NCBI GenBank assembly: GCA_016699715.1
Contig: CP065007.1
Location: 868,001 to 932,000, forward strand
Reading direction: 5' to 3'
Length of the DNA: 64,000 nt
Source of the DNA: Candidatus Competibacteraceae bacterium
Lineage (GTDB): Bacteria; Pseudomonadota; Gammaproteobacteria; Competibacterales; Competibacteraceae
Shown: piece by piece, positions 6,977 to 15,561 of the stretch
Layout of the letters: every line of letters begins with the position of its first letter
Numbering within the stretch: position 1 is the first letter of the stretch
Translations under genes and position numbers: made by a program
The notes under the pieces: model-generated
The model's input: only the letters and a program-made list of their open reading frames with translations
Databases searched by the model: none
What the model was told of the DNA's origin: nothing

Positions 6977-9673
6977 ATGACCGTTCGCAATCTTGAATAC
7001 CTGTTCAAGCCCCGCTCCATCGCCATCGTCGGTCGAGGCAGACGGGTGGGTGGTTTCGATGCCACCGTGGAGTTCAATCTGATCGAGGGTGGGTTCAAGG
7101 GGCCGGTGATGCCGGTCAATCCGGACCAGCAGGCAGTCGCCGGCGTGCTGGCCTACAAGGATGTCGATAGCTTGCCGCTGGTGCCCGATCTGGCTATTTT
7201 GACCACGCCGGTCGAAGAAGCCCCGGAGCTGATCGGCCAGTTGGGCGCGCGGGGAACCAAGGCGGTGTTGCTGCTCAGCCGGGAAGTTTTGCAGGATCAT
7301 CGCGGCGCCAAGGCGGCGTTGCTGGGTCCGGAAATTTCCCGCAGGTATACGGATGAGGGCGAGAGTCTGAAGCAAAGGATACTGGCCGCCGCCAAGCCGT
7401 ATCTGCTCCGCGTCATGGGTCCGGATCATCTGGGTTATGCGGTACCGTCGGCCAACGTCAATGCCAGCTTGAGCGCCAGCCGGCCTTTGTCGGGTCACAT
7501 CGCCTTGCTCTGTCAGTCCGCCGCGGTGATGCGCAGCCTACTTGATTGGGCCACCAGCCACGAGATTGGTTTCTCGCATGTGATCTCGGTCGGCATGCGC
7601 TGGGATGTGGATTTCGGCGATTTGCTGGATTACCTGCTGCGGGACCCGCACACCCGCGCCATCTTGATGTACATGGAAAATACCCGCAATCGCCGCAAGT
7701 TTGTTTCGGCCGCTCGCGCCGCCGCTCGTGTCAAACCAGTGATCGTGCTCAAACCGCGCGATTTTCGGACCGGGCCGGTCGAAGACGCCGTATACGACGC
7801 CGTGTTCCAGCGGGCCGGCATTTTGCGGGTGGACAATATCGAGCAGTTGTTTGCCGCCGCCGAAACCCTCGCCACCGCCAAACCGGTGTTCAGCGACCGG
7901 CTCATGATCCTCAGCAACAGCTATAGTCTGGCTTTGCTGACCAGCGATGCTTTGCATCGCTATGGTGGCCATCGGACTCGGATCAGCGAAGAGACCCGTG
8001 CGCAGGTGGCGCAAGCCTGCCGGCCCGACTATCCGATCGAAAATCCGGTCGATCTGGGTGATATGGCCGGTGCCGAAGAGTATGGCAAGGCACTGGATTT
8101 GTTGTTGAAGGAGCCGGGTACCGACGGGATACTGGTGGTGCATGCGCCCTCCTCGGTGGATCGTTCGATGGAAAGCGCGAAAGCCCTGGTCGAGCGCGCC
8201 GGTGGCCGTCGATTGATCATGACCTGCTGGATCGGCGAGTCGTCGGTGCAATCGGCGCGCGATCTATTCAAGTCCGCGCACATTCCCACCTATCAGGCGC
8301 CCGGCGAAGCGGTGGAGGCTTTCATGCGCCTGGCCCAGCATCGGCGCAATCAAGAACTGTTGATGGAGACTCCACCTTCGATCCCGGAGGAGTTTACGCC
8401 CGATACCGAGACCGCCCGCCGCATTATCCAGATCGCCCTGACCGCCGGTCGGCGCCGGCTGAACGCTTACGAAGCCAGTCAGGTTTTGAGCGCCTACGAA
8501 ATCCCGATAACACCGCTGCATTTTGCTTCCACGCCGGAAGCGGCCAGTGAAATGGCCCTGGAGTTGAAGGTTCCCGTGGCGCTCAAGATCCTCTCGCCCG
8601 ACATTGCCAGTAAATCCGAGGTGGGTGGCGTGGCCTTTGGTCTGAACAATCCGCTGCAGGTCTTGGTCGCCGCCAGCGACATGTTGGCGCGGGTGCGCGA
8701 ACTCGCGCCAGAGGCGGTGATCGACGGATTTGCGGTGCAGGCGATGCAATCCCGGCACGGCGCCTACGAATTGATGGTCGGCGTGCGCACCGGCCGCCGT
8801 TTCGGGCCAGTCATCTTCTTCGGTCACGGTGGCACCGAAGCCGAGGTAATCAACGATATGGCCTACGCTTTGCCACCGTTGAACATGCAACTGGCGCGTG
8901 ATCTGATGTCGCGGACTCGCCTGTACCGCCAGCTTCGCGGCAACCGCGGCCGGCCGGTCGACCTGGATGAAATCGCCCTGACCCTGATCAAGGTTTCCCA
9001 GATGGTGGTCGATCTGGCCGAGGTGGTGGAGATGGACATCAACCCGCTCTGGATCAATAACAAGGGCTTGTTGGCGCTGGACGCCAACATATTGATCGAG
9101 CCGGTCGATCCATCCGCCGTCAGCCAGCGGCTGGCGATCTTGCCCTACCCGAAAGAGCTGGAAAAACTCTTCGTGCTGCCCGATGGCCGCCGATTCCTGA
9201 TGCGACCGATCCTGCCCGAAGACGAACCGCAAATTATCGATTTGGTGCGACGTATGCCAGCCGAGGACGTGCGGATGCGCTTCTTCCAGCCAATACGCGA
9301 GTTGTCGCACGATATGGCCGCCCGCTTGACCCAGCTCGATTACAACCGGGAGATGGCGATCGCCATGACCGAATCCGATGGCGTGCCGGGAAAAACCAAG
9401 ATCTGGGGCGTGGTGCGCTGCAACGCCGACCCGGACATGGAAAAGGCCGAGTATTCCATTCTGGTGGATCGGGCCATGACCGGCATCGGGTTGGGGCCGA
9501 TGCTGATGCGCTACATCATCGAGTACGCCAGAAAGCTCGGTATCAAGGAGTTGTATGGAGAGGTGTTGCGCGAGAATGAGGCGATGCTCCGGCTCAATCG
9601 GGCGCTCAATTTCAAGATCCAGGCCACGTTTGACGATCCCGGAGTCTTGCATGTGTCCTTGCCACTGAACTGA
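6977..9673 (+). CDS. pat: Pat-type protein lysine acetyltransferase (ACS-ADP-like domains plus GNAT)
   Basis: An 898-residue protein. An N-terminal CoA-binding Rossmann domain (about 1-135) and succinyl-CoA-ligase-like domains (to about 460) are followed by an ATP-grasp domain (about 480-700) and a C-terminal GNAT acetyltransferase (about 725-898). This is the architecture of PatZ/Pat, which acetylates and inactivates acyl-CoA synthetases. The first half resembles ADP-forming acetyl-CoA synthetase, but the usual Ser-His-Thr-Gly active-site motif before the YDAVFQRAGILR segment is replaced by DFRTGPVED, so catalysis by that half should be lost. The glycine-rich nucleotide loop also deviates (VGRGRRVGG). 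Divergence from the AMP-forming ligase at 5025-6791 suggests that ligase is a substrate. The 185-bp gap between the two starts must carry both promoters; none is clear. Confidence 0.9.
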   Translation: MTVRNLEYLFKPRSIAIVGRGRRVGGFDATVEFNLIEGGFKGPVMPVNPDQQAVAGVLAYKDVDSLPLVPDLAILTTPVEEAPELIGQLGARGTKAVLLLSREVLQDHRGAKAALLGPEISRRYTDEGESLKQRILAAAKPYLLRVMGPDHLGYAVPSANVNASLSASRPLSGHIALLCQSAAVMRSLLDWATSHEIGFSHVISVGMRWDVDFGDLLDYLLRDPHTRAILMYMENTRNRRKFVSAARAAARVKPVIVLKPRDFRTGPVEDAVYDAVFQRAGILRVDNIEQLFAAAETLATAKPVFSDRLMILSNSYSLALLTSDALHRYGGHRTRISEETRAQVAQACRPDYPIENPVDLGDMAGAEEYGKALDLLLKEPGTDGILVVHAPSSVDRSMESAKALVERAGGRRLIMTCWIGESSVQSARDLFKSAHIPTYQAPGEAVEAFMRLAQHRRNQELLMETPPSIPEEFTPDTETARRIIQIALTAGRRRLNAYEASQVLSAYEIPITPLHFASTPEAASEMALELKVPVALKILSPDIASKSEVGGVAFGLNNPLQVLVAASDMLARVRELAPEAVIDGFAVQAMQSRHGAYELMVGVRTGRRFGPVIFFGHGGTEAEVINDMAYALPPLNMQLARDLMSRTRLYRQLRGNRGRPVDLDEIALTLIKVSQMVVDLAEVVEMDINPLWINNKGLLALDANILIEPVDPSAVSQRLAILPYPKELEKLFVLPDGRRFLMRPILPEDEPQIIDLVRRMPAEDVRMRFFQPIRELSHDMAARLTQLDYNREMAIAMTESDGVPGKTKIWGVVRCNADPDMEKAEYSILVDRAMTGIGLGPMLMRYIIEYARKLGIKELYGEVLRENEAMLRLNRALNFKIQATFDDPGVLHVSLPLN

Positions 9674-9756
9674 GCATTGAGCGTACTCCGGTCATATCGG
9701 TCATACGGATGGAGAATGGTGATGCCTTGGCTGTTCCAAGTCATCAGATGCGCTTA

Positions 9757-9786
9757 GGAACCGCGCAAAAATAACTTGGTTATTTT
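9757..9786 (+). repeat. Left 30-bp terminal inverted repeat of the ISAzo13-family element
   Basis: Begins GGAACCGCGCAAAAATAAC; one mismatch to the right end. The transposase stop codon lies inside it. Confidence 0.9.
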
Positions 9787-11018
9787 CCCGATGCTCTGGG
9801 AACGATGGTGTAATTCCATTCACCGTGAAAGGCGTCCCGCTCGATCTGTACCGCAGCCAATTCCTCATCGGTGACTTTTATTCCCGTCGCGTAGGGGCGA
9901 GTATCGAGTTCGGCATGGATAGAGAGACCCGTCTGTGTGGTGGTATTACCGATGAGATTGACGATCACCGCATGGCTCGTCAGGGGGCGTCCGCGCCAAT
10001 TCTGCGTAATGTAAGCAAACAGTCGATGCTCGATCTTATTCCACTTGCTGGTGCCGGGTGGCAAATGACAGACCAGGATCCGCAACTGTGTCTCGTCCGC
10101 CAGTTGTTGCAACTGCGTTTTCCACAGTCGGAGACGCGAGCCGTTACTCCCGCCCCCATCAGCAATGATCAACAACTCAGTAGCGCCCGGATAAGTCCTC
10201 ATCCCCATTTGTTGCCACCAATGTCGCACGGTTTCCACGGCAAATTCCGCCGTATCATGATCCATGCCCACGGTGACCCAGCCGGTATTGGTCGTGACAT
10301 CATAGACCCCATAGGGCACCGCTTTGCCCAGCTGCGGATCCAGAAAATCGTAGACCCGAACAGCCTCGGGCGTCCCTTTGGGCTGCCATTCTCGCCCAGC
10401 GTTTTTGAAGTCGCCCACTAACTCCTTCTTCTTGGTATCGACGGACACTACCGGCTGATGGCGGACTTGAAAGGCTTTCGTCTGGTCATTGATATGACGG
10501 AACTGGGCATCCCGATCGGGATGATCTCCCCCTTCGTGCGTCTTCCGATTCGCTTGCAAACTGTAGTGCATCTTCCGCAAGAGGTGTGCAACCGTGCGCG
10601 CCCCCACCTGATGTCCCATCCCGTCGAGTTCGTTCGCCAGTTTGTAGGTACTTTTGCACGTCCACCGCAGGGGTGATTGCGGATCACCCCGCGTGACCGG
10701 ATCGACCAGTGATTCCAAATCGCGCAACAGATGAGGATCTTGCTGCGTGAGCGGTTTTCGACCCCCGCCCGCCTGCCGTGTCCGGGGTACCGCCACCGCT
10801 TGCGACCGCTCTGTTGGTTGTCGGTATTCGCGCAAACCTGCCGCAATCGTCGTTCGGGAGATTCCCGTGGCTTGCGACACGACCGCTATTCCGCCCCAAC
10901 CCAGTACCTCGGCCTCACAAGCCGCCCACCATCGACGGCTCCGCTCGTCTAAAAGTGGTTTAAGTACCTGAAATTTGTGTTTGATCGCCTCTTCATCATG
11001 CATACTACATACAATCAT
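9780..11018 (-). CDS. ISAzo13-family transposase
   Basis: An uninterrupted 412-residue DDE transposase. Near the N-terminus the RRWWAACEAEVLGWGG segment and an HTH-like ISRTTIAAGLREYR match ISAzo13 proteins. VVSVDTKKKELVGDFKN carries the first catalytic Asp, IIADGGGSN the second, and PPGTSKWNKIEHRLF the glutamate. The protein appears intact and the element has nearly perfect ends, so this copy may be active. Translation may begin at the ATG six codons inside (MHDEEAI). The transposase at 2738-3969 belongs to a different branch that needs frameshifting. Confidence 0.9.
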   Translation of the reverse strand: MIVCSMHDEEAIKHKFQVLKPLLDERSRRWWAACEAEVLGWGGIAVVSQATGISRTTIAAGLREYRQPTERSQAVAVPRTRQAGGGRKPLTQQDPHLLRDLESLVDPVTRGDPQSPLRWTCKSTYKLANELDGMGHQVGARTVAHLLRKMHYSLQANRKTHEGGDHPDRDAQFRHINDQTKAFQVRHQPVVSVDTKKKELVGDFKNAGREWQPKGTPEAVRVYDFLDPQLGKAVPYGVYDVTTNTGWVTVGMDHDTAEFAVETVRHWWQQMGMRTYPGATELLIIADGGGSNGSRLRLWKTQLQQLADETQLRILVCHLPPGTSKWNKIEHRLFAYITQNWRGRPLTSHAVIVNLIGNTTTQTGLSIHAELDTRPYATGIKVTDEELAAVQIERDAFHGEWNYTIVPRASGK

Positions 11019-11027
11019 ATTTTAATC

Positions 11028-11057
11028 AAAATAACCAAGTTATTTTTGCGCAGTTCC
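11028..11057 (-). repeat. Right 30-bp terminal inverted repeat of the ISAzo13-family element
   Basis: Minus-strand reading begins GGAACTGCGCAAAAATAAC. The transposase start lies 10 bp inside it. Confidence 0.9.
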
Positions 11058-11086
11058 TTAGCGATAGGCTTAATAAGGAGGCAATC

Positions 11087-11839
11087 ATGCTGTTCCGGCA
11101 ACTGTTCGAGCCAGTGTCCTGCACCTACACCTACCTGTTGGGTTGTCCGACCACCGGCGAGTGTGTCCTGATCGATCCGGTGATCGAAACCGCGGAACGC
11201 GATCTGGCGGTGATTCGGGATCTCGAGCTGCGCCTGGTTTACACCATCGAAACCCATGTCCACGCCGATCATCTGACCGGCGCGCTCAAACTCAAGCATC
11301 TGGTTGGTAGTCGGATCGCCTATCCGGCCATGGATGCGCCGCCTTGCGCCGATCTCGGCCTGCGTGAGGGTGAGCCGCTGCGGATCGGTCAGATCGCACT
11401 GCGGCCGCTGTTCACGCCGGGTCATACCGATACCCATCATTGTTATATGACGGATGCCGGTGTTCACACCTTGTTGTTTTCCGGCGATGTCCTTCTGATT
11501 GACGGTTGCGGGCGCACCGATTTTCAGTCCGGCGACCCGGTGGCGCTGTATCGCAGTATCCACGACAAACTGTTCGTACTGCCGGACGAGACACTGGTGT
11601 ATCCGGGCCACGATTACGACGGACGTTTCGTGTCGTCCATCGCCCAGGAAAAGGCGCGCAACTTACGGTTGGGCGGTGGCAAGAGTCTGGAGCAGTTCGT
11701 GGCGATCATGAACGGCCTCGACCTGCCCAATCCGAAGAAAATGGCGTTCGCGGTGCCCGGCAACCAACTCTGCGGCCAGTGTCCACCGAACGTGCCGGAC
11801 GAGTTGCGCTCGCCTTGCGAGTTTGGCGATCAGGGCTGA
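11087..11839 (+). CDS. Persulfide dioxygenase, ETHE1-like
   Basis: A 250-residue metallo-beta-lactamase-fold protein. It has THVHADHLTG (metal and catalytic histidines), a TPGHTDTH segment, FSGDVLLIDGCGRTDFQ and VYPGHDYDGR, all typical of ETHE1 enzymes. These oxidise glutathione persulfide to sulfite in sulfide detoxification. AAGGAGG lies 7 bp before the ATG. The ISAzo13 element ends 30 bp upstream, so the original promoter region is now displaced to the far side of the transposon, and expression may depend on a promoter in or at the edge of the element. mobA follows after 19 bp. Confidence 0.93.
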   Translation: MLFRQLFEPVSCTYTYLLGCPTTGECVLIDPVIETAERDLAVIRDLELRLVYTIETHVHADHLTGALKLKHLVGSRIAYPAMDAPPCADLGLREGEPLRIGQIALRPLFTPGHTDTHHCYMTDAGVHTLLFSGDVLLIDGCGRTDFQSGDPVALYRSIHDKLFVLPDETLVYPGHDYDGRFVSSIAQEKARNLRLGGGKSLEQFVAIMNGLDLPNPKKMAFAVPGNQLCGQCPPNVPDELRSPCEFGDQG

Positions 11840-11858
11840 GCCGGACCGGTCCCGGCGG

Positions 11859-12461
11859 ATGGCGGTGAATCCTCAAACCGCGGTGACGGGGGTCCTTCTG
11901 GCCGGTGGACGCGCCGAGCGGATGGGCGGCCGGGACAAGGGCCTGTTGCCGCTGGCCGGTGAACCGCTGATCGCGCACGGCGTCCGCCGGTTACGGCCGC
12001 AAGTCGCCGAGCTGTTGATTAGCGCCAACCGCAATCACGATGCCTATCGGGCGTATGGTTGCCGGGTGGTCGGCGACGATCCGGATCTCCGCTTCCGGGG
12101 TCCGTTGGCCGGCGTGCTGGCGGCGCTGCGCGCGGCCGAGACCCCGTATTTATTGACCGCGCCTTGCGATTCCCCATGGCTACCGGCCGATTACGCGCAA
12201 CGGATGCTGGCGGCGCTGGAACGGGAACAGGCCACGGTCAGCGTGGCGTATGGCGAAGGTGGTTGGCAGCCGGTGTTCGCGTTGTTGCCGGTGGCGCTAC
12301 AAGAAGACTTGGCCGCCTGGCTGGCGGTGGGCGAGGGCGGTGTGGGTCGTTGGCTGCGCCGGCATCGGCCGGCGCGGGCCGAGTTTGCCGACCGGCCGAT
12401 GTTGTTTCGCAATGTCAATACGCCGGAGGAATTGGCACGCCTGGAAGTGGCATGGAAGTGA
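11859..12461 (+). CDS. mobA: Molybdenum cofactor guanylyltransferase MobA
   Basis: Transfers GMP from GTP to Mo-molybdopterin, giving the guanine-dinucleotide cofactor needed by NarG and other DMSO-reductase-family enzymes. The N-terminal LAGGRAERMGGRDKGLLPL is the nucleotide-binding signature. PCDSPWLP and RNVNTPEEL are also family landmarks. Its 200 residues fit the family (about 195). The ATG at 11859 is preferred over an upstream in-frame ATG inside the preceding gene because it places the Rossmann strand at the usual position. The gene sits near the nitrate reductase locus and is complemented by mobB at 28343. Confidence 0.93.
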   Translation: MAVNPQTAVTGVLLAGGRAERMGGRDKGLLPLAGEPLIAHGVRRLRPQVAELLISANRNHDAYRAYGCRVVGDDPDLRFRGPLAGVLAALRAAETPYLLTAPCDSPWLPADYAQRMLAALEREQATVSVAYGEGGWQPVFALLPVALQEDLAAWLAVGEGGVGRWLRRHRPARAEFADRPMLFRNVNTPEELARLEVAWK

Positions 12462-12529
12462 CCGACGGATGTCGGCGATGGCGGGAAATCGGCCCCGACC
12501 CGTCGGTCCGTCGGCGGAACCAGTCGCCG

Positions 12530-13180
12530 CTAATCGCGGAACCCATGCTTGACCGCCCAAACCGCTGCTTCGACCCGCGAAGCCAGATCGAGCTTGCGCA
12601 GCAGGTGCTTGACATGCACTTTCACCGTGCCTTCGGTGATCTTCAGCTTGCGGGCGATCAGCTTGTTGCTGAAGCCGACGGCGATCAGCGACAGAATTTC
12701 CCGCTCTCGCTCGGTGAGTTTGACGCTGTCGATGGGTTTGGGCCGGCTCTCGTGCCGCAGGGCATCGGCCACAATCGCCGCGACCCGTTCGCCCAGCGCG
12801 ATGCGGCCCTGCGCGGCGGCTTTCAGGCTGTGCAACACCTCTTCCGGTTCCATGTCCTTGAGCAGGTAGCCGTCGGCGCCGAGCCGCAGCGCCGCCACCA
12901 CGTCTTCCTCGCTGTCGGAGACGGTGAGGATGATCACCCGCGTATCCAGGTCGGCGGCCTTGAGGGCTTTCAGCGCCTCCATGCCGCTCAGGCCGCGCAT
13001 GTTCAGATCGAGCAGGATCAAATCCGGCCGTAAGCGATGAGCCAGCTCCATGCCCTGCTGACCGTCGCCGGCCTCGCCGACCAGCCGCAGGGAGGGCTCC
13101 ATGGCGATGAGTTGCAAAATCCCCTTGCGCATCAGCGGGTGATCATCGATGACCAGGATGGTCTGGACTTCATCAAGCAT
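12530..13180 (-). CDS. narL: Nitrate/nitrite response regulator NarL
   Basis: A 216-residue two-component regulator. The receiver domain has VIDDHPLMRKG, the phosphoacceptor in LILLDLNMRG, the Thr/Ser in ILTVSDSEED and the lysine in YLLKD. The C-terminal LuxR-type HTH is LTEREREILSLIAVGFSNK. It binds TACYYMT heptamers, often as 7-2-7 palindromes, and one is present at 17002-17017. Its ATG overlaps the end of narX by 8 bp, so the two were translated together. Because narX is disrupted, NarL must be phosphorylated by another kinase (for example a NarQ elsewhere), act unphosphorylated, or be uncontrolled. Confidence 0.93.
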   Translation of the reverse strand: MLDEVQTILVIDDHPLMRKGILQLIAMEPSLRLVGEAGDGQQGMELAHRLRPDLILLDLNMRGLSGMEALKALKAADLDTRVIILTVSDSEEDVVAALRLGADGYLLKDMEPEEVLHSLKAAAQGRIALGERVAAIVADALRHESRPKPIDSVKLTEREREILSLIAVGFSNKLIARKLKITEGTVKVHVKHLLRKLDLASRVEAAVWAVKHGFRD

Positions 13181-13805
13181 AATGCACCTCGTCGCGGGGC
13201 TGGCCGGCGCTGCCGAGGGAACGCTGGCGAGCGGCCGGTAGGAACCTCAATTGCACTTGCAGGCCGCGGCCGAGTTGGGAATGCAGGCTCAACACACCGC
13301 CCATCTGGGCGGCCCGCTCGCGCATGATGTTGAGGCCAAAGTGATTCTCGCGGTCGGGTTCGGCCGATAGCCCGATGCCGTCGTCGGTGATGTCGATGGC
13401 CGCCTCGCCGTCGTGCGTGCCGTGCAGCCGCACCGAAATTCGCTGGGCGCGGGCGTGCTTGACGGCGTTGTTCAGTGCCTCCCGCACGATCTGCATCACA
13501 TGAATCTGCTCGTTGGGATCGAGCGCGCAGTTCCAGCCGGCATGATCCAGCTCGATCGGCAGTTGGCCACGATGGCTGAATTCCCGCGCCACTTCGCGCA
13601 GGCTGTCTTCCAGCCGGGGATGTTCCATTTTCAGACGGAAGGTGGCGATCAGTTCTCGCAGTTGTCGGTAAGCGTTGTTGAGACCCTCGCGCAGTTCGGC
13701 GACGATGTCGCGCGCTTGCGCGGCGGTTTCGGCGCCGCCCGCCAGCAGTTGCAGGCAGCCGACCTGAATTTTCAGGTAGGACAGCGATTGCGCCAGCGAA
13801 TCGTG

Positions 13806-13820
13806 GTAACTTCTCAATAA
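13806..13820 (+). repeat. Left terminal inverted repeat of the IS66-family element
   Basis: GTAACTTCTCAATAA, preceded by target duplicate GAATCGTG at 13798-13805. Confidence 0.9.
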
Positions 13821-15543
13821 CTCACGGCACGGCCTCTGCCGCCGCCGCCCGTTCTCGAACGATCTCTGGCAAAGGGGGGATCGCACCAACCTGCCCGATC
13901 CGGTCGTTCAGGTAGTCCCAGAACGAGATCCCGAGTTTCCGGCAGGTCTTTTCAAGCTGGCAAAGGTGTCGCGGCAGCGTCGCCCCAAGTCACTGCGCGT
14001 TCCGCCGCTGACCTTGCGCCATTTCACAAACCCCCGGATGTCGTTCTCGCTGCCATTGGTATGCAGCGGGACGTCGGGGCGCAAGAGCACCAGGAGCAAC
14101 TCGGACTGATGGGTATACAGACGCTTGAGCGTGTTATTGAGGGTCGCAAAGGAGGTCTTCTGAGTGAAGAGGGCCTCGAAGCGCGCGCGCAGGGCGTCCA
14201 TCGCCGCTGGATCGGGGTCGCGCTGGTACGCCTTGAGGTCGGCGTAGAGCGTCCAGAGTTCGTCGCGCACCCGTTCCTGGTCCTGGCGATGGTTCTCATC
14301 GAGCGGGATGAGTTTGTGAATCAGGCGTTCAGCATGCACCCAACACAAGGCATGCAGCAGAATGGCGAACTGCCCGGCACCGTCGCTCACGATCACCAAG
14401 TCGTGCGAGAGTCCTTTCGCGAACAGCCCGCCCACCAGGGCCTTCGGTGGCGATGCGGCGATGCCGTTCGGTGACCAGGCCCCAGTCGTCGAGCTGTTGC
14501 TCCCAGGCCGCGGTGGTGACCCCCTCCACCGTGGGATGCGCCATCAGGTTTTGGCAGAGCGCCTGGGGTAACCCCTGCTCGCGCCAATACGCCAACGCCT
14601 CGTCATTGAGCCGATAGACCGGTGTGCCCGCTTGTAGAAGTTGCAGAAAATTGATCCGGCTCTTGCTCTCGGTGCTGGAGAACCAGGCAAAGAAATCATT
14701 GCCAATCTGCGTGACGTAGCCGTTGCGGCCTTGATGGCGAGCCCCCGAATCATCGACCGAGATAAAGGAACTCACCGCTAGACCCACCGCAAGCAGCCGA
14801 TCCTTTTCGGCAAAGAACGGCTCGTTGTGCCCGCTCAGCAGGGCATCGATCTGCCCCGCGGAGAGGTCGATGCCCCATTCCAGCAGTTGTTCGCGCAACA
14901 GCGGCTGGGTGACATGACACTGATGGTGCTGATAGAGCACGTAGGCACGTAACCCCGGACCAAAATGCCCGTCTTGCAGCGCCGGCGGCAGCTCGCCGTA
15001 TAGATACTCGCCGTCGGGGGTCCGCCAAACTTCCAGCCGATAGCGGGTATTGTGCGGCTCGATCTTCAGATCCTGCACCACAAAATCCCGATACCCTTTA
15101 AAGCGGGCGCCCGCCGGCACGTCGCGGGGCGGAATCGGACACTCCTCGTGGATGATCAAGTCCTGGGTCTTGTGCCGCTTCGCCGAACCCGGCCGTTTGC
15201 CCTTCGATTCCCCGTCACCGTCACCGTCACCGTCACGGCCGTCCGTCACGTTGGGATCGGTTTGCTTCTCCATCCCGCTCGGCTTGAACGTCGGCTTCGG
15301 CTTCTCGCCCTTGAGCACCGCAATCTCATCGCGCAACTGCTGAATCGTCTCTGCTTGACGATGGATGGTCTCGGCCATCGCTTCGATCAATGCCAACAAC
15401 TGCTCGACCAGCGGGGTCCGTTCCGCGTCGGGGAGGTCGGGGAGTTGGATCGGGGGAGTCGGCATGCCGGGGGGTGATTCCAGGGTGAGGATGGGAGACT
15501 CGATGGGGTACTCTAACTGAATATCGTCAGCCAAGGCCGCCAT
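13814..15543 (-). pseudogene. IS66-family transposase TnpC with two frameshifts
   Basis: The N-terminal part has a Gln-rich coiled coil (about residues 45-75) and a low-complexity Asp-Gly run coded by a CCGTCA hexamer repeat (about 15220-15245). Then come the Zn-binding-like and catalytic regions with SFISVDDSGARHQG. Near 14440 the frame must shift to reach the next catalytic block (VIVSDGAGQFAIL, HALCWVHAERL, HTNGSENDIRG). A second shift near 13950, next to an AAAA run, is needed to reach the family C-terminus TCRKLGISFWDYLNDR, which would end inside the left terminal repeat. The protein is therefore expected to be inactive, although its insertion scar in narX is still perfect. Confidence 0.85.
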
Positions 15544-15546
15544 GAC

Positions 15547-15561
15547 TTATTGAGAAGTTAC
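15547..15561 (-). repeat. Right terminal inverted repeat of the IS66-family element
   Basis: TTATTGAGAAGTTAC on the plus strand, the exact complement of the left end, followed by GAATCGTG at 15562-15569. Confidence 0.9.

Larger units (their letters stand above)
9757..11057 (-). mobile_element. ISAzo13-family insertion sequence, apparently complete
   Basis: 1,301 bp bounded by 30-bp inverted repeats that match at 29 positions (9757-9786 and 11028-11057), flanked by the 3-bp target duplicate TTA (9754-9756 and 11058-11060). Each repeat also contains its own small palindrome, AAAATAAC and GTTATTTT around CAA. The element separates pat from the persulfide dioxygenase gene and ends only 30 bp before the latter's start codon. 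Confidence 0.92.
13806..15561 (-). mobile_element. IS66-family insertion sequence (single-tnpC, ISBst12-like) in narX
   Basis: 1,756 bp bounded by the inverted repeat GTAACTTCTCAATAA (13806-13820; complement at 15547-15561), flanked by a perfect 8-bp duplicate GAATCGTG (13798-13805 and 15562-15569), the duplication length typical of IS66. Only a tnpC-type gene is present, as in the ISBst12 subgroup; no tnpA or tnpB is visible. Confidence 0.93.
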
